A stretch of 64,000 bases of DNA from JACRDG01 sp963760985 (GCA_963760985.1 CAVXFM010000004.1:248001-312000); one strand, 5' to 3'. Positions 36,830-46,850 are shown, counted from the first letter of the stretch. The notes: generated by a model from the sequence alone, not told the origin. Translations and numbers: made by a program.

Positions 36830-37492
36830 TCAGCGTGCGAGATAGAGTCTCCGGATCAGCTCAAAATTTCCCTTCACCCGTTCCGCCCCTTGCACCGCCG
36901 GCCCGTGACCCGGGATCAGGAGTTCTACGGAAAGAGCAGCGAGCTTTTCCACGCTTGTCTTCAGAACGGCAGCGTCGCCGCCAGGCAGATCGGATCGTCC
37001 CACGCCCTGGAAAAAGACGATATCTCCCGAAATCAAGATCTTGTACCGGGGCCAATACAGGGACAGTCCTCCTGGAGTATGACCGGGGGTAAGAAAGACT
37101 TGGAATTCATGTTTGCCGAGGGTAAGGTCTCCTTCCTTGAGATAGAAATCTGCCTTGTACGGAGGCGTATCCAGGCCCCGGGCCTTGTAAGCCGGCCCTA
37201 CGACTTTTTCCAGATAATCCTCTTCTTCCCGAGACATGGCAAGTTTTACAGAGTCATCTCCGAGAGCGGAAATTCCTTCCACATGGTCGGGATGGCCGTG
37301 GGTCGCCATGACCACTCGTACCCGCGCAGGATCTACTCCGTCTTGTCTCATACGCCCGAATAACTGGTCTGTCCGGTTCACATGCCCCGGGTCGATCAAC
37401 AGCGGCACCTTGCCGTCAATAAAGACACTGTTGCAATTGTTCTCTTTCTGATCCGACCACAAGTATACGTAGAGGTGTTCGGTAACTCTCAT
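36830..37492 (-). CDS. Metallo-beta-lactamase-fold hydrolase
   Basis: 220 residues. The zinc-binding motifs are ATHGHPDHVEG (H-x-H-x-D-H), TPGHTPGGL, ISGDIVFF and LIPGHGP, so the dinuclear site is complete. The length and GDIVFFQGVGRSDLPGGD resemble glyoxalase-II-like hydrolases and ETHE1-type enzymes, which cannot be told apart here. The RSDLPGGD stretch is common in this group. It is cytoplasmic, with no signal peptide, and lies downstream of, but 168 bases from, the FmdE-like gene on the same strand. Confidence 0.85.
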   Translation of the reverse strand: MRVTEHLYVYLWSDQKENNCNSVFIDGKVPLLIDPGHVNRTDQLFGRMRQDGVDPARVRVVMATHGHPDHVEGISALGDDSVKLAMSREEEDYLEKVVGPAYKARGLDTPPYKADFYLKEGDLTLGKHEFQVFLTPGHTPGGLSLYWPRYKILISGDIVFFQGVGRSDLPGGDAAVLKTSVEKLAALSVELLIPGHGPAVQGAERVKGNFELIRRLYLAR

Positions 37493-37659
37493 GGTTCTCC
37501 GGCTCTTTCATTTCTTGTAACGCTCACAATCATAGCATTCACAAGCCGTTATGTCGAGCCCTTCATTGACTAAGAAGTTCCCGATCGCCCACGCTTCCTA
37601 CGGTTTCGGCTGTGCGTTCATGGGGATTGCCCAGCGGCCTTCCGCTGAGAGCTCCTTAC

Positions 37660-38256
37660 TCAGAGAAAACACTCGCCACACACTTTGCGACCGTCCTTGT
37701 CCTTCAGTTTCGAGGTCATGGTCAGCTCGCCACACGACTCACACGGTTGAGTTGTTACGGCCCTCGCAAGAGGAGGCATCGCGGTCTGGACTTCTCGTAT
37801 GTCGAAAAATTCCTTCGGATCTGCCGATATGAGGGTCTTCACCGCCTGCTCTCTCAGTTCTTCAAACCTGCGCTTGTCCTCCTCTGTTGCGGTTCCCACG
37901 TCCATCTTCAGCTTCAGTGCATACCGCTCGTGTCGCGCGGGCATGGGACCGGTAAATGAAACGCGCACGCCTCGGCGCGCCTTCCTGTCGATGAAGGTGA
38001 AAACCTGTTTTCCCCAGTCGCGAAAAATCAGATTTCCCTTCCCGAAAGTGCACCCCAAAAGAGCTTGAACCGCATCGACCGCGCACGAGTCGTTTTCCAC
38101 GATTGCCACCAATTCTTCATCTTCGGCCCGGCCGGCCTGGATCGCGGTGCGTGCTGCACGCGCGGCGGCGTACCCTATGGCCAAGCCAAGGCATACATGG
38201 CCGTGGAAACGCACGCAGTGCTGAAAATCTTCGGGAAAATCACGGGAAATTTCCAT
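37660..38256 (-). CDS. FmdE-family protein with C-terminal zinc finger
   Basis: 198 residues from the ATG at 38256, which has GGAGG six bases upstream; the longer open frame has no good start. The N-terminal FmdE domain shows FHGHVCLGLAIGY (His and Cys conserved) and ENDSCAVDAVQALLGCTFGKGNL. The C-terminus is a four-Cys zinc ribbon (CESCGE ... CGECFL). FmdE is named for formylmethanofuran dehydrogenase subunit E, but bacterial members of this size are usually found with molybdenum or tungsten enzymes and their role is not settled. A Mo-cofactor link (moeA, the 18.6 kb enzyme) is plausible but the genes are distant. Confidence 0.85.
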   Translation of the reverse strand: MEISRDFPEDFQHCVRFHGHVCLGLAIGYAAARAARTAIQAGRAEDEELVAIVENDSCAVDAVQALLGCTFGKGNLIFRDWGKQVFTFIDRKARRGVRVSFTGPMPARHERYALKLKMDVGTATEEDKRRFEELREQAVKTLISADPKEFFDIREVQTAMPPLARAVTTQPCESCGELTMTSKLKDKDGRKVCGECFL

Positions 38257-38773
38257 AAAAACCTCCATGGTGAACCGCTGTGGAGAGTTTGTTTCGCACC
38301 GCCTCCGGTCCCATCTCACGTATCCGGATGGCGCCGAACCAGAGGCAAGCTGTGCCGCGAGACGTCTTGGCAGGGGGGTCGTACTCTGTGCGGGGGACGG
38401 TCTCGCGGAATCATGTACGCGCTCAGTTGATCGAAAATCAAGAACCGCTGCTCCGAAGGTTTCACACGAGGAAAGCGACTCCCGCAAGAGAAACCCTACG
38501 AGACATGTGGTCTGCCGTCAAGGACGGTGTGAGCCAGTTACTGAATCCAGGAGGCTTTTGTCACACGCAATGCTTTCATGGAAACGCGCTTTCATGTAAA
38601 TCTGCAGGGAGTGAATTGACCTACGGCACTGCGGACCGAGGGACGCGTGAGCGAGGAGATCAGACGGTTATGGATGTTATGGATTGTCCGAAACGAATGC
38701 GCGGCTTCACTTTCGCATGCTTCGGGTACCGTGAGGGCGTACCGTGGTACCAAACCATTCAGGAGATCGTACA
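38257..38773. other. Divergent intergenic region before asnA
   Basis: No gene, repeat copy or clear promoter found in about 515 bp. It ends with AGGAG before the asnA ATG. Confidence 0.4.
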
Positions 38774-39904
38774 ATGGCAGATAAGAAAGCTGATCTCGCC
38801 GGGCCCGGAATCGGTGACTATACCCAACTCGAAGCCGGGCTGCCTGACGATTACTACTCGATTCTATCGCGCAAGGAGACTCAGATGGCCATCTTTGCGC
38901 TCAAGGACTTTATTGAAGACCATCTGTCCAAGGAGCTCAATCTCACTCGCGTCGCCGTCCCTCTGATCGTGAACGTGGAGAGCGGTGTCAACGACTATCT
39001 CGACCGCGACGGATCTCGGACCCCTATCCAATTCCACATCCGCAATGACCAAGACAAGAACCCCGTAGACGCCCAAGTCGTGCAAGCTGCGACCAAGTGG
39101 AAACGGATGGCGCTCAAACAATTCGGGATGCAGGTCGGTGAGGGACTGGTTACAGACATGCGCGCAGTCCGCAAAGACTACTTCCTCGATCACGATCACA
39201 GTGCGTACGTGGACCAGTGGGACTGGGAGCTGGCAATTTCGGAGGACCAAAGGACCCTGCCGTTTCTCAAAGCAGTCGTGGAAAAGATCTGGAAAGTCCT
39301 CAAAGCTGCAGAGACGCATATTCAACGGCTGCTCCCCAGACTCCGCACCGGCAGGTACCCCGATCTGCCTGAAAAATTGACCTTCATACACGCGGAGGAC
39401 CTCCTGGATCGATACCCCGATCTGCCGCGCAAACAACGGGAGACCGCGATACTCCAGGAATGTGGTGCCATATTCATCTATGGCATCGGCTGGTCGCTCG
39501 CAGATGGATACCCTCACGAGATGCGGGCTGCTGACTATGACGATTGGGTGACAGAGACCGTTTCGGAAGACGGCAGGCCTATGCACGGCCTCAACGGTGA
39601 TATTCTCGTGTGGAACCCCGTGACAAAGCGCCGCCACGAGCTGACATCCATGGGCATACGGGTTACCGCGGAGACCCTCAGGAAACAACTCGAAATCACC
39701 GGGCAGAGTGAATTCCTAGAATTACCTTACCATCAGGCTATCCTTCACGACCGCATTCCGTTGAGCATCGGGGGCGGGATCGGGCAATCGCGCACTCAGA
39801 TGTTGCTCCTGAAGAAAGCTCACCTTGGCGAGGTCACTGTGTCCGTCTGGCCGAAGATACTCAAGGAGATGTGCGCCAAAAAGAACATTCATGTGCTGGA
39901 ATAG
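38774..39904 (+). CDS. asnA: Aspartate-ammonia ligase (asparagine synthetase A)
   Basis: ATP-dependent amidation of aspartate with ammonia. 376 residues from the ATG at 38774 (AGGAG seven bases upstream), longer than the 330-residue E. coli enzyme. It has the class-II aminoacyl-tRNA-synthetase-like fold with VAVPLIVNVESGVNDYL, IQFHIRNDQDKNPVDAQVVQAATKWKRMAL split around motif 1, VDQWDWELAI and a C-terminal GGGIGQSRTQMLLLKKAHLGEV. Glutamine-dependent AsnB is more usual in these bacteria, so AsnA suggests growth at high ammonium or a distinct lineage habit. It stands alone. Confidence 0.9.
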   Translation: MADKKADLAGPGIGDYTQLEAGLPDDYYSILSRKETQMAIFALKDFIEDHLSKELNLTRVAVPLIVNVESGVNDYLDRDGSRTPIQFHIRNDQDKNPVDAQVVQAATKWKRMALKQFGMQVGEGLVTDMRAVRKDYFLDHDHSAYVDQWDWELAISEDQRTLPFLKAVVEKIWKVLKAAETHIQRLLPRLRTGRYPDLPEKLTFIHAEDLLDRYPDLPRKQRETAILQECGAIFIYGIGWSLADGYPHEMRAADYDDWVTETVSEDGRPMHGLNGDILVWNPVTKRRHELTSMGIRVTAETLRKQLEITGQSEFLELPYHQAILHDRIPLSIGGGIGQSRTQMLLLKKAHLGEVTVSVWPKILKEMCAKKNIHVLE

Positions 39905-40355
39905 CACCGGAGAAGGGGGAAGAATGATGCCTCGATGCGCAAGACTCCCCATCAGGATGGGGTTGCGGCGCACGGACTCGCGAGAAAGACCGGGACTTAA
40001 GATTCTTGATACTTCCTTTGGAAAGGTGAGAATGCGGTCTTTCGGATCACCCGTTGACTCCTTTTCGGTTTCCCGAAGAAGGTGCTCCGTACTAGCAGGC
40101 TGTTGCGGAACGCGATGCTTTCCCAACAACGTGCCACGATGGACCCGGTTGGTGCCAAGCCACGGAAATAGAACCGACCGAAACCTGAGTATGTCAGACT
40201 GATAGGAGCCTACCCTAGAACTGGAACCGATTGTTGGGGCATACCCGTAGCACGATTCAAACCATGTAAGGGGTTTCGCGACTGGCTCCTAGGCACGTCA
40301 CGGCTCTCGCATACAAGGCCGAACCTACCCTCATCACGCGCACTAAGAATACCGA
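39905..40355. other. Intergenic region between convergent asnA and receiver genes
   Basis: No gene and no convincing terminator on either strand; no repeat copy detected. Confidence 0.4.
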
Positions 40356-40877
40356 TCAATCCTCCACAATCTTCTTCAGCCTCTGGATGATCTCCTCCAG
40401 CTCCTGGTTTCGCGCGCGCAGTGCGTCCTCGGTCTCTCTCTTTTCTTGCTGTATGCGGAGGGTCTCGAAAGCCAGATCGACCAATTCCACGAGTTCTTCC
40501 GGCCGGACAGGCTTGCGCAGATAATAAAACGCCCCTTTTTCCAGGGCTTGCACGGCCGAGTCCACGTCCGCGTGAGCGGTAATGAGAATGCACACCGTGT
40601 CCGGTTTAATCTTTTTCAATTCCGACAACACCACGGTGCCGGACTTGTCAGGGAGTTTGAGGTCGATGAGCGCCACCCACGGCTTCACTTCGGTTGCGAC
40701 TTTGAAGGCTTCAAGAGCCGTAGCAGCGCCATAAACTTCATATCCTTCGCTTTCCAGGATATCTGTCAGGTTGTCTCGCAGATCCGCGTCGTCATCGACG
40801 ATGAGAATGGTTCTCGCATGCTCATCCGGCGGCGTTCTCTTGGGAAACAGCTTTCTCAAGAAATGCTTTACAGTCAT
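40356..40877 (-). CDS. Single-receiver response regulator with C-terminal coiled coil
   Basis: 173 residues. Receiver at about 20-140 with DDDADLR, phospho-acceptor in VALIDLKLPDKSG, ITAHAD and lysine KPVRPEE. The tail (ETLRIQQEKRETEDALRARNQELEEI) is a coiled coil with no DNA-binding or enzymatic output, so it may dimerise and dock on a partner such as a kinase. It lies 23 bases after the tandem-receiver gene on the same strand and likely belongs to the CbrA-like operon. Confidence 0.85.
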   Translation of the reverse strand: MTVKHFLRKLFPKRTPPDEHARTILIVDDDADLRDNLTDILESEGYEVYGAATALEAFKVATEVKPWVALIDLKLPDKSGTVVLSELKKIKPDTVCILITAHADVDSAVQALEKGAFYYLRKPVRPEELVELVDLAFETLRIQQEKRETEDALRARNQELEEIIQRLKKIVED

Positions 40878-40900
40878 CGTTGCTCACCCTCCGGCTCTGG

Positions 40901-41654
40901 TCACGTTGAGCGGCTGTCTGCCACGCGGATGTTCTCAAGAAGCTCGGTCAGTTGGGCCATATCCAGCGGTTTTGTCAACTTGGTGAGGCCTTTTTCTCTG
41001 GCGAGCTGTTTTGTCATTTCCGGGCTCATTTCCCGCGCCCCCCCCATAATGATGGTGGCACGCAGATCCGGCTGCTTCTCCTTGATAAGGCGGTGAAGTT
41101 CCGGTCCGTTGATGAGAGGCAAGTCCGCGTCCAACATAAGTATATCAAATTTCCTGTCAACGGCCAGCCTCAAAGCCTCGTGCCCGTCATTGGCCACGAC
41201 CACGTGGTTCCCCGCGGAGCCGAGAGCGGCCTCCAGTGTGGTGCACAACTCTTTGTCGCGATCTGCCACCAGGACAGTTGCGCCTCCCCGGCTTGAGGCC
41301 AACGCGCTGTCTATGGTCCGAAAGAGCAGGTCCATTTCAAACGGCTTGTTCAGGACCGCACACGCGCCTTCCGCGAGCGCCTTCTTGATCAAGGCCTCCA
41401 CAATGTATGCGGTACACATGATTACCTTGACCGCGGGATTCAGTTTCTTCATTTCAACAAAGGTTTCCACGCCACTCAATCCCGGCATCTTAATATCCAT
41501 AAGCACCACATCGAACGCGTGTGCTTCCACCTGCCGAATCGCCTCTAAGCCACTGGACGCTGTCACGATCTCATAGCCTTCGTCCTCTAGTACATCCTTC
41601 GGTACTGTCGAGAAAGGCTTCGTTATCGTCCACTAGTAGGATGCGCCCTTTCAC
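40901..41654 (-). CDS. Tandem-receiver response regulator (one frameshift)
   Basis: Two CheY-like receivers in series and no output domain. The first begins KGRILLVDDNEAF, has acceptor VVLMDIKMPGLSG and lysine NKPFEMD. The second has VLVADRDKELC, acceptor LMLDADLPLING and lysine TKPLDM. A frame change near 41600 is repaired by removing one G (STKDVLEDEGYEIV). I start at the GTG at 41654, with AAGGAG six bases upstream. An ATG at 41672 would overlap the stop of the kinase gene as ATGA. Two intact acceptors suggest a phosphorelay branch rather than direct transcription control. Confidence 0.8.
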
Positions 41655-41668
41655 TGTGGGCTCCTTTG

Positions 41669-44469
41669 TCATGAAACAGCATGACGTTCGGCCATAAGGC
41701 TGCGAGGATTTGCCGGAATCCTCACGGTTACGTGAGTCCCGTGCGTGGGTCTGGTAAAGAGCGACACAGACCCGTCGTGCTCCTGAACGATCTTGCGCAC
41801 AATAGCCAAGCCCAAACCCGTGCCACGAGCCCTGGTGGTGAACAACGGTTCAAACGCGTGAACCTCCGTCTCCAGATCCATGCCGATCCCGTTGTCTTCC
41901 ACATCAACGAGCACGCCGTCTTGTGTTTTCGAGGTACGCACCACTATCCAAGGCTTGTACGAATCGGGGTGCTCGGTGGTTTGGCGCGCGAGCACTGCCT
42001 GAATCGCGTTTTCGACGAGATTGATCACCACGCGCCGCATTTTTTCTTTGTCAAAATGCACCATCGGCAGCTCCACCGCGAGATCGCGCACCAACGAAAC
42101 TTGTTCGGGCGTATTCATCTGATCCAGGACTTCTTCAAGCCAGGGGTTGATCTCTCCCTGAACCCCCGCGGAGCGCCTCCCTCGCGTGTATTCCAGCAGC
42201 TCCCCGATGATGGAATCGCAGAGCCCCACCTGCTGTTCAATGCGATTGAGATGTTTGGAGGTTTTGTCGTCCGCGTCTCCGAATTTCTTGGTGAGATAAT
42301 ACACTGAAGAACGGATCACTCCCAGAGGGTTCCGCAACTCATGGCTTACGATGGCCGTGAGCTGCCCCAGGACGGAAAGCTTTTCTCTCTTGATCAATTC
42401 CTCTTGAGCAGCTTCCAGGTCCTGGGTGCGTTCTTTGACTTTGTTTTCCAGCTCGGACGCGTGATGCGTGAGCAAAGCCTCCCGTTCCTGATAGTAATCG
42501 ATCTTCCGCTTCAGTTCTTCGGGCGTGACCTTGAGTCCTGCAAGGATTTCCGCGTAGACCTCCGACAGTTCCCTGGCCTCGCCCATCGAAAATATTCCTG
42601 CCTGTGCAAGGGCCCTGTGAGCCTCGGCAGCGCCCATGGAACCGGCCAGCATCTTTTCGACTTCGCTGTGAGTCTCTGCCAACTCCACGATGGAAATCTG
42701 AGTCTTCCCCTCAATTCCCACTGCCTGAAGGCACTTCTTGCACATTGATGCGGCTTCTGGCACCGAAAAATACTGGCCGAGCAGATCTTCGATCATCCTG
42801 CGCTTGCCAGCCAGGTCAATGTACGATTCCCGCTCACTGGTGCGACTCAGAGCGGGGCTTATGGTGAGTGCGCCCACAAAATCCTCTGCAAGACTCTGTT
42901 CTTCTGCCCGCTGCCTGAAGTACAAAGATCCGATCATGTACAAGCCCACGTTAAAGAACATCGACCAGAGGACCCGTGTGGGGCAGAGGATCCAGATTGG
43001 ACAAACCGAACAGTTGCTCGGGCCGGAGAAACTCGATCCCCCACGGGCCATTCTCGAGGAGCGTGTCCGCGATCCATCCGCTTCTCACAAAAGCAGGCAC
43101 AAGCAATGTATAGAACCACACGAGAAATCCCGCGGACAGACCAAGCAACGCGCCTGATTCATTGCCGCGACGCCAGAAAATCCCGAACAGGATCGCGGGA
43201 GCGAACTGAAATGCCGCGGCAAACGAGATCATGCCAATGTTTACCAGCATGTAGGATTCGCCGACCTGGCGTTCAAACCAGTACCCGATTAAGATCACTC
43301 CCGCGACCGCTACCCACCGACATTTGAGGAGATTCCTCCTGAGGAAGCCCAATGCGGGGATCCAGCCCACCACCGGCAAGAGAAGATGATTGGTAATCAT
43401 AGTGGAAACGGTGATGGAACTGATCATGATCATTCCGGTCGCGGCCGAGCCACCACCGATAAACACCAGCAAAGAAAGCCATCTCTGCCCTGCATCCAAA
43501 GGGAGGCGCAGTACATACGTGTCTGCCTGTTGCACCTGGTACCCTTTGAGCAGACCACTGATCGCGATGGGAAATACGAAAATGTTGATCAGCAACATGT
43601 ACAAGGGGAAGAGCCAAAGCGCAGTTCGTATGTGCTTTTCGTCAAAATTCTCCACTACGCTCACGTGAAACTGCCGCGGCAGAAACATGATGGCAGACAT
43701 CGCGAGGATCAGATAGGTCATCCACATGACCGGCGAACTTTGATCCGCTGTCCACACTTTCACGAGCCCTGCTGCCATGTCTTCCGGTATATGACTGAAC
43801 ACATTGCTGAATCCGCCAAACATAAAATATGTGACGAAGATCCCTGCCGCGAGGAATGCCACCAGCTTGACTAGACATTCCACGGCCACTGCCATCACCA
43901 GACCCGGGTGCCTCTCGGTCGCATCGAGCCGCCTGATCCCGAGGATAATGGTAAACACGCACATGAGGCCCGCGACTACCGGCCCCACGTGGGCAGCAGT
44001 CCAGGAGGTCATCCTTTCCGCAGGATCGGTGATGATCGCGAATGTGGAGATGATTGCCTTGAATTGAAGCGCGATATACGGCGTGGTGCCCACCAATGCG
44101 ATGATGGTGGCGAGGGCAGCGACGCTTTGGGATTTGTTGTGACGAGCGGAAATGAAGTCCGCAATGGACGTAATGTGATGCGTCGCCTTGATCCGCACCA
44201 TCTTGCGTAGTAACGGTCCACCAAAGGACAATTGCGATGGTAGGACCCAGATAGATTGGCAGAAACAGGAGGCCTGACGTCGCGGCCTTGCCGACACTGC
44301 CGTAATATGTCCATCCGGTGCAATACACGGCCAAAGACAGAGAATACACCAGTGAGTTGTTCACTGGGCTCTTTCCCACCGTGGACCTGCGTTCCACCCA
44401 CAAAGCAGTAACAAAGAGAAAGGCCAGGTACAGGAACAGGATGGAAACCACTGTCAAGGACTCGAGCAC
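41669..44469 (-). CDS. CbrA-like sensor: SLC5 transporter fused to a histidine kinase (two frameshifts)
   Basis: About 933 residues after repair. The start is a GTG at 44469 with AGGAG six bases upstream. The N-terminal two thirds form a sodium/solute symporter domain with 12-13 spans (ESLTVVSILFLYLAFLFVTALW, YCTGWTYYGSVGKA, HHITSIADFISARHNKS, GLLKGYQVQQADTYVLRLP). A STAC-like linker follows (LLGQYFSVPEAASMCKKCL, AETHSEVEKMLAGSMGAAEAH). Then come the kinase H-box VSHELRNPLGVI, NLVENAIQA, DNGIGMD and GTGLGLAIVRKI. Frames join by removing one A near 44215 (WWTVLRKMVRI) and one G near 42985 (NLDPLPHTVLWSMFFN). Such fusions sense or transport a nutrient; Pseudomonas CbrA handles histidine. The partner regulators here have no DNA-binding output. 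Confidence 0.88.
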
Positions 44470-44577
44470 CGTGAACTCCTGTTGATCTCTATGCGTCAGG
44501 GCCTGTTGTCGAGTCATTGTTCCCGGGAAGGGCTGTGGAATACCCCCACCATGGTCAACGGCCGGCACACCACGTGC

Positions 44578-44805
44578 CTACTCTTTTCGGGGTTCTTCCG
44601 ACGGATCGCCCACGTCGACGCTGCGGCTCACCAGGAAGAGCAGAAAGATCACCACGGCCCAGACGAGAAACAGGTAGATGAACATGGATCGCACGCGTTC
44701 GATGCTGTGGAATGAGACGATTGGCCAGCCAAAAAGGACCAGACACACGTGAAAGAGCAACACATGAAAGTCTTTCTGACCAAACAGGGCCTTGAGCCTT
44801 CCCAC
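44578..44805 (-). CDS. CbrX-like small membrane protein
   Basis: 75 residues from a GTG at 44805 with GGAGG seven bases upstream. Two hydrophobic spans (FHVLLFHVCLVLFGWPIVSF and SMFIYLFLVWAVVIFLLFLV) end in an acidic tail (DVGDPSEEPRKE). A small two-span protein is typically encoded just before SLC5-fused CbrA kinases (CbrX in Pseudomonas), and position and topology fit here. A role in translation coupling or transporter assembly is inference. Confidence 0.7.
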   Translation of the reverse strand: MGRLKALFGQKDFHVLLFHVCLVLFGWPIVSFHSIERVRSMFIYLFLVWAVVIFLLFLVSRSVDVGDPSEEPRKE

Positions 44806-45130
44806 TGGCGGGCCTCCTTCGTTGGGGAAGCGTTGACGGGAAGCAGGATCGAGTCAGGACAATGTGCGCTGCGTCGTGCGTCTCCCGGATAGAAAATCAG
44901 GCGCATAAGCCCTTGGCATACAGAGGCGCGAATCCGGAAGGGTTGGATAAATATCGCTGAGGCTCGTACATAACTCCAAAGGGAATCATGCCACTATTCT
45001 AGGTTCAGAACGCGGCAAGGTCAATGACGAAATGATTGTACAGCCAATCCTCTGGGCAGTAGTTCGTTGAGAAGGCTTGTTTCATCGCATTCTCTCGAGC
45101 TAGGTCGCGCATGAAAATGACGCATCTCCT

Positions 45131-45211
45131 CATGCCTCGCGGGTGATTTGCACACATGTCTGGAACCCTAACCTATCGATTTCACGATATAGGCCATGCG
45201 AGGGGCGTGAT
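45131..45211 (+). promoter_or_regulatory. Two direct repeats, candidate enhancer sites for the sigma-54 promoter
   Basis: CATGC-N8-TGAT occurs at 45131-45147 and again at 45195-45211. The 64-bp offset is close to six helical turns, placing both on one face of the DNA. They lie about 120-200 bp upstream of the promoter, the usual range for activator binding. Confidence 0.4.
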
Positions 45212-45327
45212 AACCACTCATCCACGAACAGGGGCATGTGGCGTACCAGAGAGAACCCCGGGAATCAGCTCCAGGATAACTAGCTGATTTAACAAAGAGA
45301 CGACAAACCGTGTCCTGTGACGCGGAC

Positions 45328-45342
45328 TGGCACACGATTTGC
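45328..45342 (+). promoter_or_regulatory. Consensus sigma-54 promoter
   Basis: TGGCAC (45328-45333), five bases (ACGAT), TTGC (45339-45342), followed by TAA. All the conserved -24 and -12 bases and the spacing match. The predicted transcription start is about 45354. Confidence 0.75.
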
Positions 45343-45353
45343 TAATATATGAC

Positions 45354-45955
45354 GGCAATGGCAAGAGCGGCCTTTGGAGGATAGTCCCCCGGGGCCAGGG
45401 GTGCGGTGGCCCGGAAATGGGGCACCGGCCTCGCGCAGTAAAATCGTATTCACCGCGTTGTGCCCAGAGCCCGAGAGGCCAGGGGCAAAGGGAAAGGGGG
45501 TGGTGGATGCGAGGTTGAATCGTTCCTCATGGACCACAGCGACGGTTCAGGGGATGAGGGCAGCCCAGGCAACCATTCTGAGGTTGACCGGTTAGAGCTC
45601 TCCATCGAATCAACGCCGGAAACTGCGGCCATCTCCTGGGCCCCCAGAAGGGGGGGCTTGTTCACAAGGAGTGCTGTTAGCAGACTCTGTCCACAAAACC
45701 GGAGTAACGACATCTTGGCGGGTGAGCGATTTTCACCGGCTGAAAATTGTAACTCTCGTCTTTACTTGAGGGGGTTTCTAGCCTCCCTCTCCCGTGATGT
45801 CGATACCAGTGATCCTGTAGTTGTCTGTACGCTCCCTCAACCTTCGGGCCAGAGCCGGTTTCCGACCCTCGGCATTTGGCCCGCTCTTTCGTTCCAAACC
45901 GTATACCAACCGAGAGTGAAAGGTTCTCTCCGCAATAGGAGAGAACCTTTTTTTT
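45354..45955 (+). ncRNA. Predicted sigma-54-dependent structured RNA of about 600 nt
   Basis: Bounded by the sigma-54 promoter and a strong intrinsic terminator, with no convincing coding frame inside; the longest candidate start codons lack ribosome-binding sites or give very short peptides. Several local helices are visible. GGGCCA pairs with TGGCCC around 9 bases near 45400. GGTGA pairs with TTCACC near 45725. GGGCCA pairs with TGGCCC again near 45848-45883. It is not RNase P RNA (no GAGGAAAGTCC core), tmRNA (no tRNA-like end), SRP or 6S RNA by eye. The identity is unknown. Confidence 0.5.
45919..45955 (+). terminator. Strong intrinsic terminator
   Basis: AAAGGTTCTCTCC (45919-45931) and GGAGAGAACCTTT (45938-45950) form a perfect 13-bp stem with a six-base loop, continuing into a run of T to 45955. 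It is active on the plus strand only, since the minus strand lacks the T-run. Confidence 0.92.
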
Positions 45956-46159
45956 ATGGGGGGCGTTCACTGGAGAAGATGCTTGTGCTAGAATTCATAC
46001 AGTCATCACGCAATCTTTTCACGGGGCTTCCGGCCGCTCTGCACTCCGCTGGGTGAGAAGGAAACATCTTTTCCCTTCGAAACGCTCCCGTTGTGATTTC
46101 TTTACGTTATTTCGTTCCGGCGATCGGTTGCGTCGTCAGGGCTCTGCACGGGAAACCCC

Positions 46160-46850
46160 ATGGCCGTAAGAAAAGTGTCTCAAAAGCAAATCCTTCAGGA
46201 CATCCGATCAGGAATGGACGACGCTGCAATTCGGAAGAAGTATCACCTCTCCGAGAGTGGCTTGAAGAACCTTTACCACAAGTTGGTCGAAGCGCAAGTC
46301 TTGGGGGCAGACCACAAGCCGATTCTCCGTAGGCTCAATATCGCAAAGATCCTCGCGGACGTGCGAGACGGAATGGGTCAGGCCGACCTCATGATCAAGT
46401 ACGACCTGTCGGAAGAAATGCTTCGGAAGGTGAGCAAGAAACTCCTCGACGCTCAGGGCAAGCGAACCGCGAGCGATGGTCCTGAGACCTTGATTGAGGA
46501 AAGTCCCGACTTCCTTGCCACTCGCGAAATTCTTGCGGCATGAAGTGGACTTCGAAGTCCCCGCGTACGAAGCGGGGCATCCTGAGGTCCAGGGAATCGT
46601 GCGGGACATCTCCGAGGAGGGCGTGGGTGTAGCAGGTATCGATGCAGACGTGGGAGAAGTGAAGACTCTGGTGGTGCTGGGTGACGAATTGGGTGAGTTC
46701 TCGTCATTTGAATTCGAGGGGTGCTGCCGGTGGCGTTTTGCCGATCCCAACGGTGGCCGCTGCCTGACCGCCTTTGCCATAACCACTATTTCGGAAGCGG
46801 ATTTTGAGGAGTTGCGAAAACTCGTGCTGCTGGTCACGGTGAGAGGCTAG
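46160..46850 (+). CDS. PilZ-like protein with two N-terminal helical repeats (one frameshift)
   Basis: The N-terminal 95 residues contain two copies of a helix-turn-helix-like unit: ILQDIRSGMDDAAIRKKYHL with LKNLYHKLVEAQ, and ILADVRDGMGQADLMIKYDL with LRKVSKKLLDAQ. A frame change near 46530 is repaired by removing one G (ATREILRHEVDFEVP). The C-terminal domain (about 120-229) has VRDISEEGVGVAGI, the D-x-S-x-x-G element of PilZ, and KTLVVLGDELGEF. The Arg-rich first PilZ motif is reduced to a single Arg, so cyclic di-GMP binding is doubtful. The N-terminal unit recurs in Desulfobacterota proteins of unknown function. Confidence 0.7.

Larger units (their letters stand above)
44806..46159. other. 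1.35-kb region without a protein gene, holding a predicted sigma-54-driven RNA
   Basis: Neither strand has a frame with good codon pattern, a ribosome-binding site and a recognisable product. It contains, in order on the plus strand, two direct repeats (45131-45211), a consensus sigma-54 promoter (45328-45342), a GC-rich foldable tract and an intrinsic terminator (45919-45955). Confidence 0.6.

Noticed and set aside
45350..45955. RNase P RNA, tmRNA, SRP RNA or 6S RNA at the non-coding locus
   Set aside because: The RNase P core GAGGAAAGTCC, a tRNA-like 3' end and the SRP tetraloop motif are absent; 6S RNA is too short to match.
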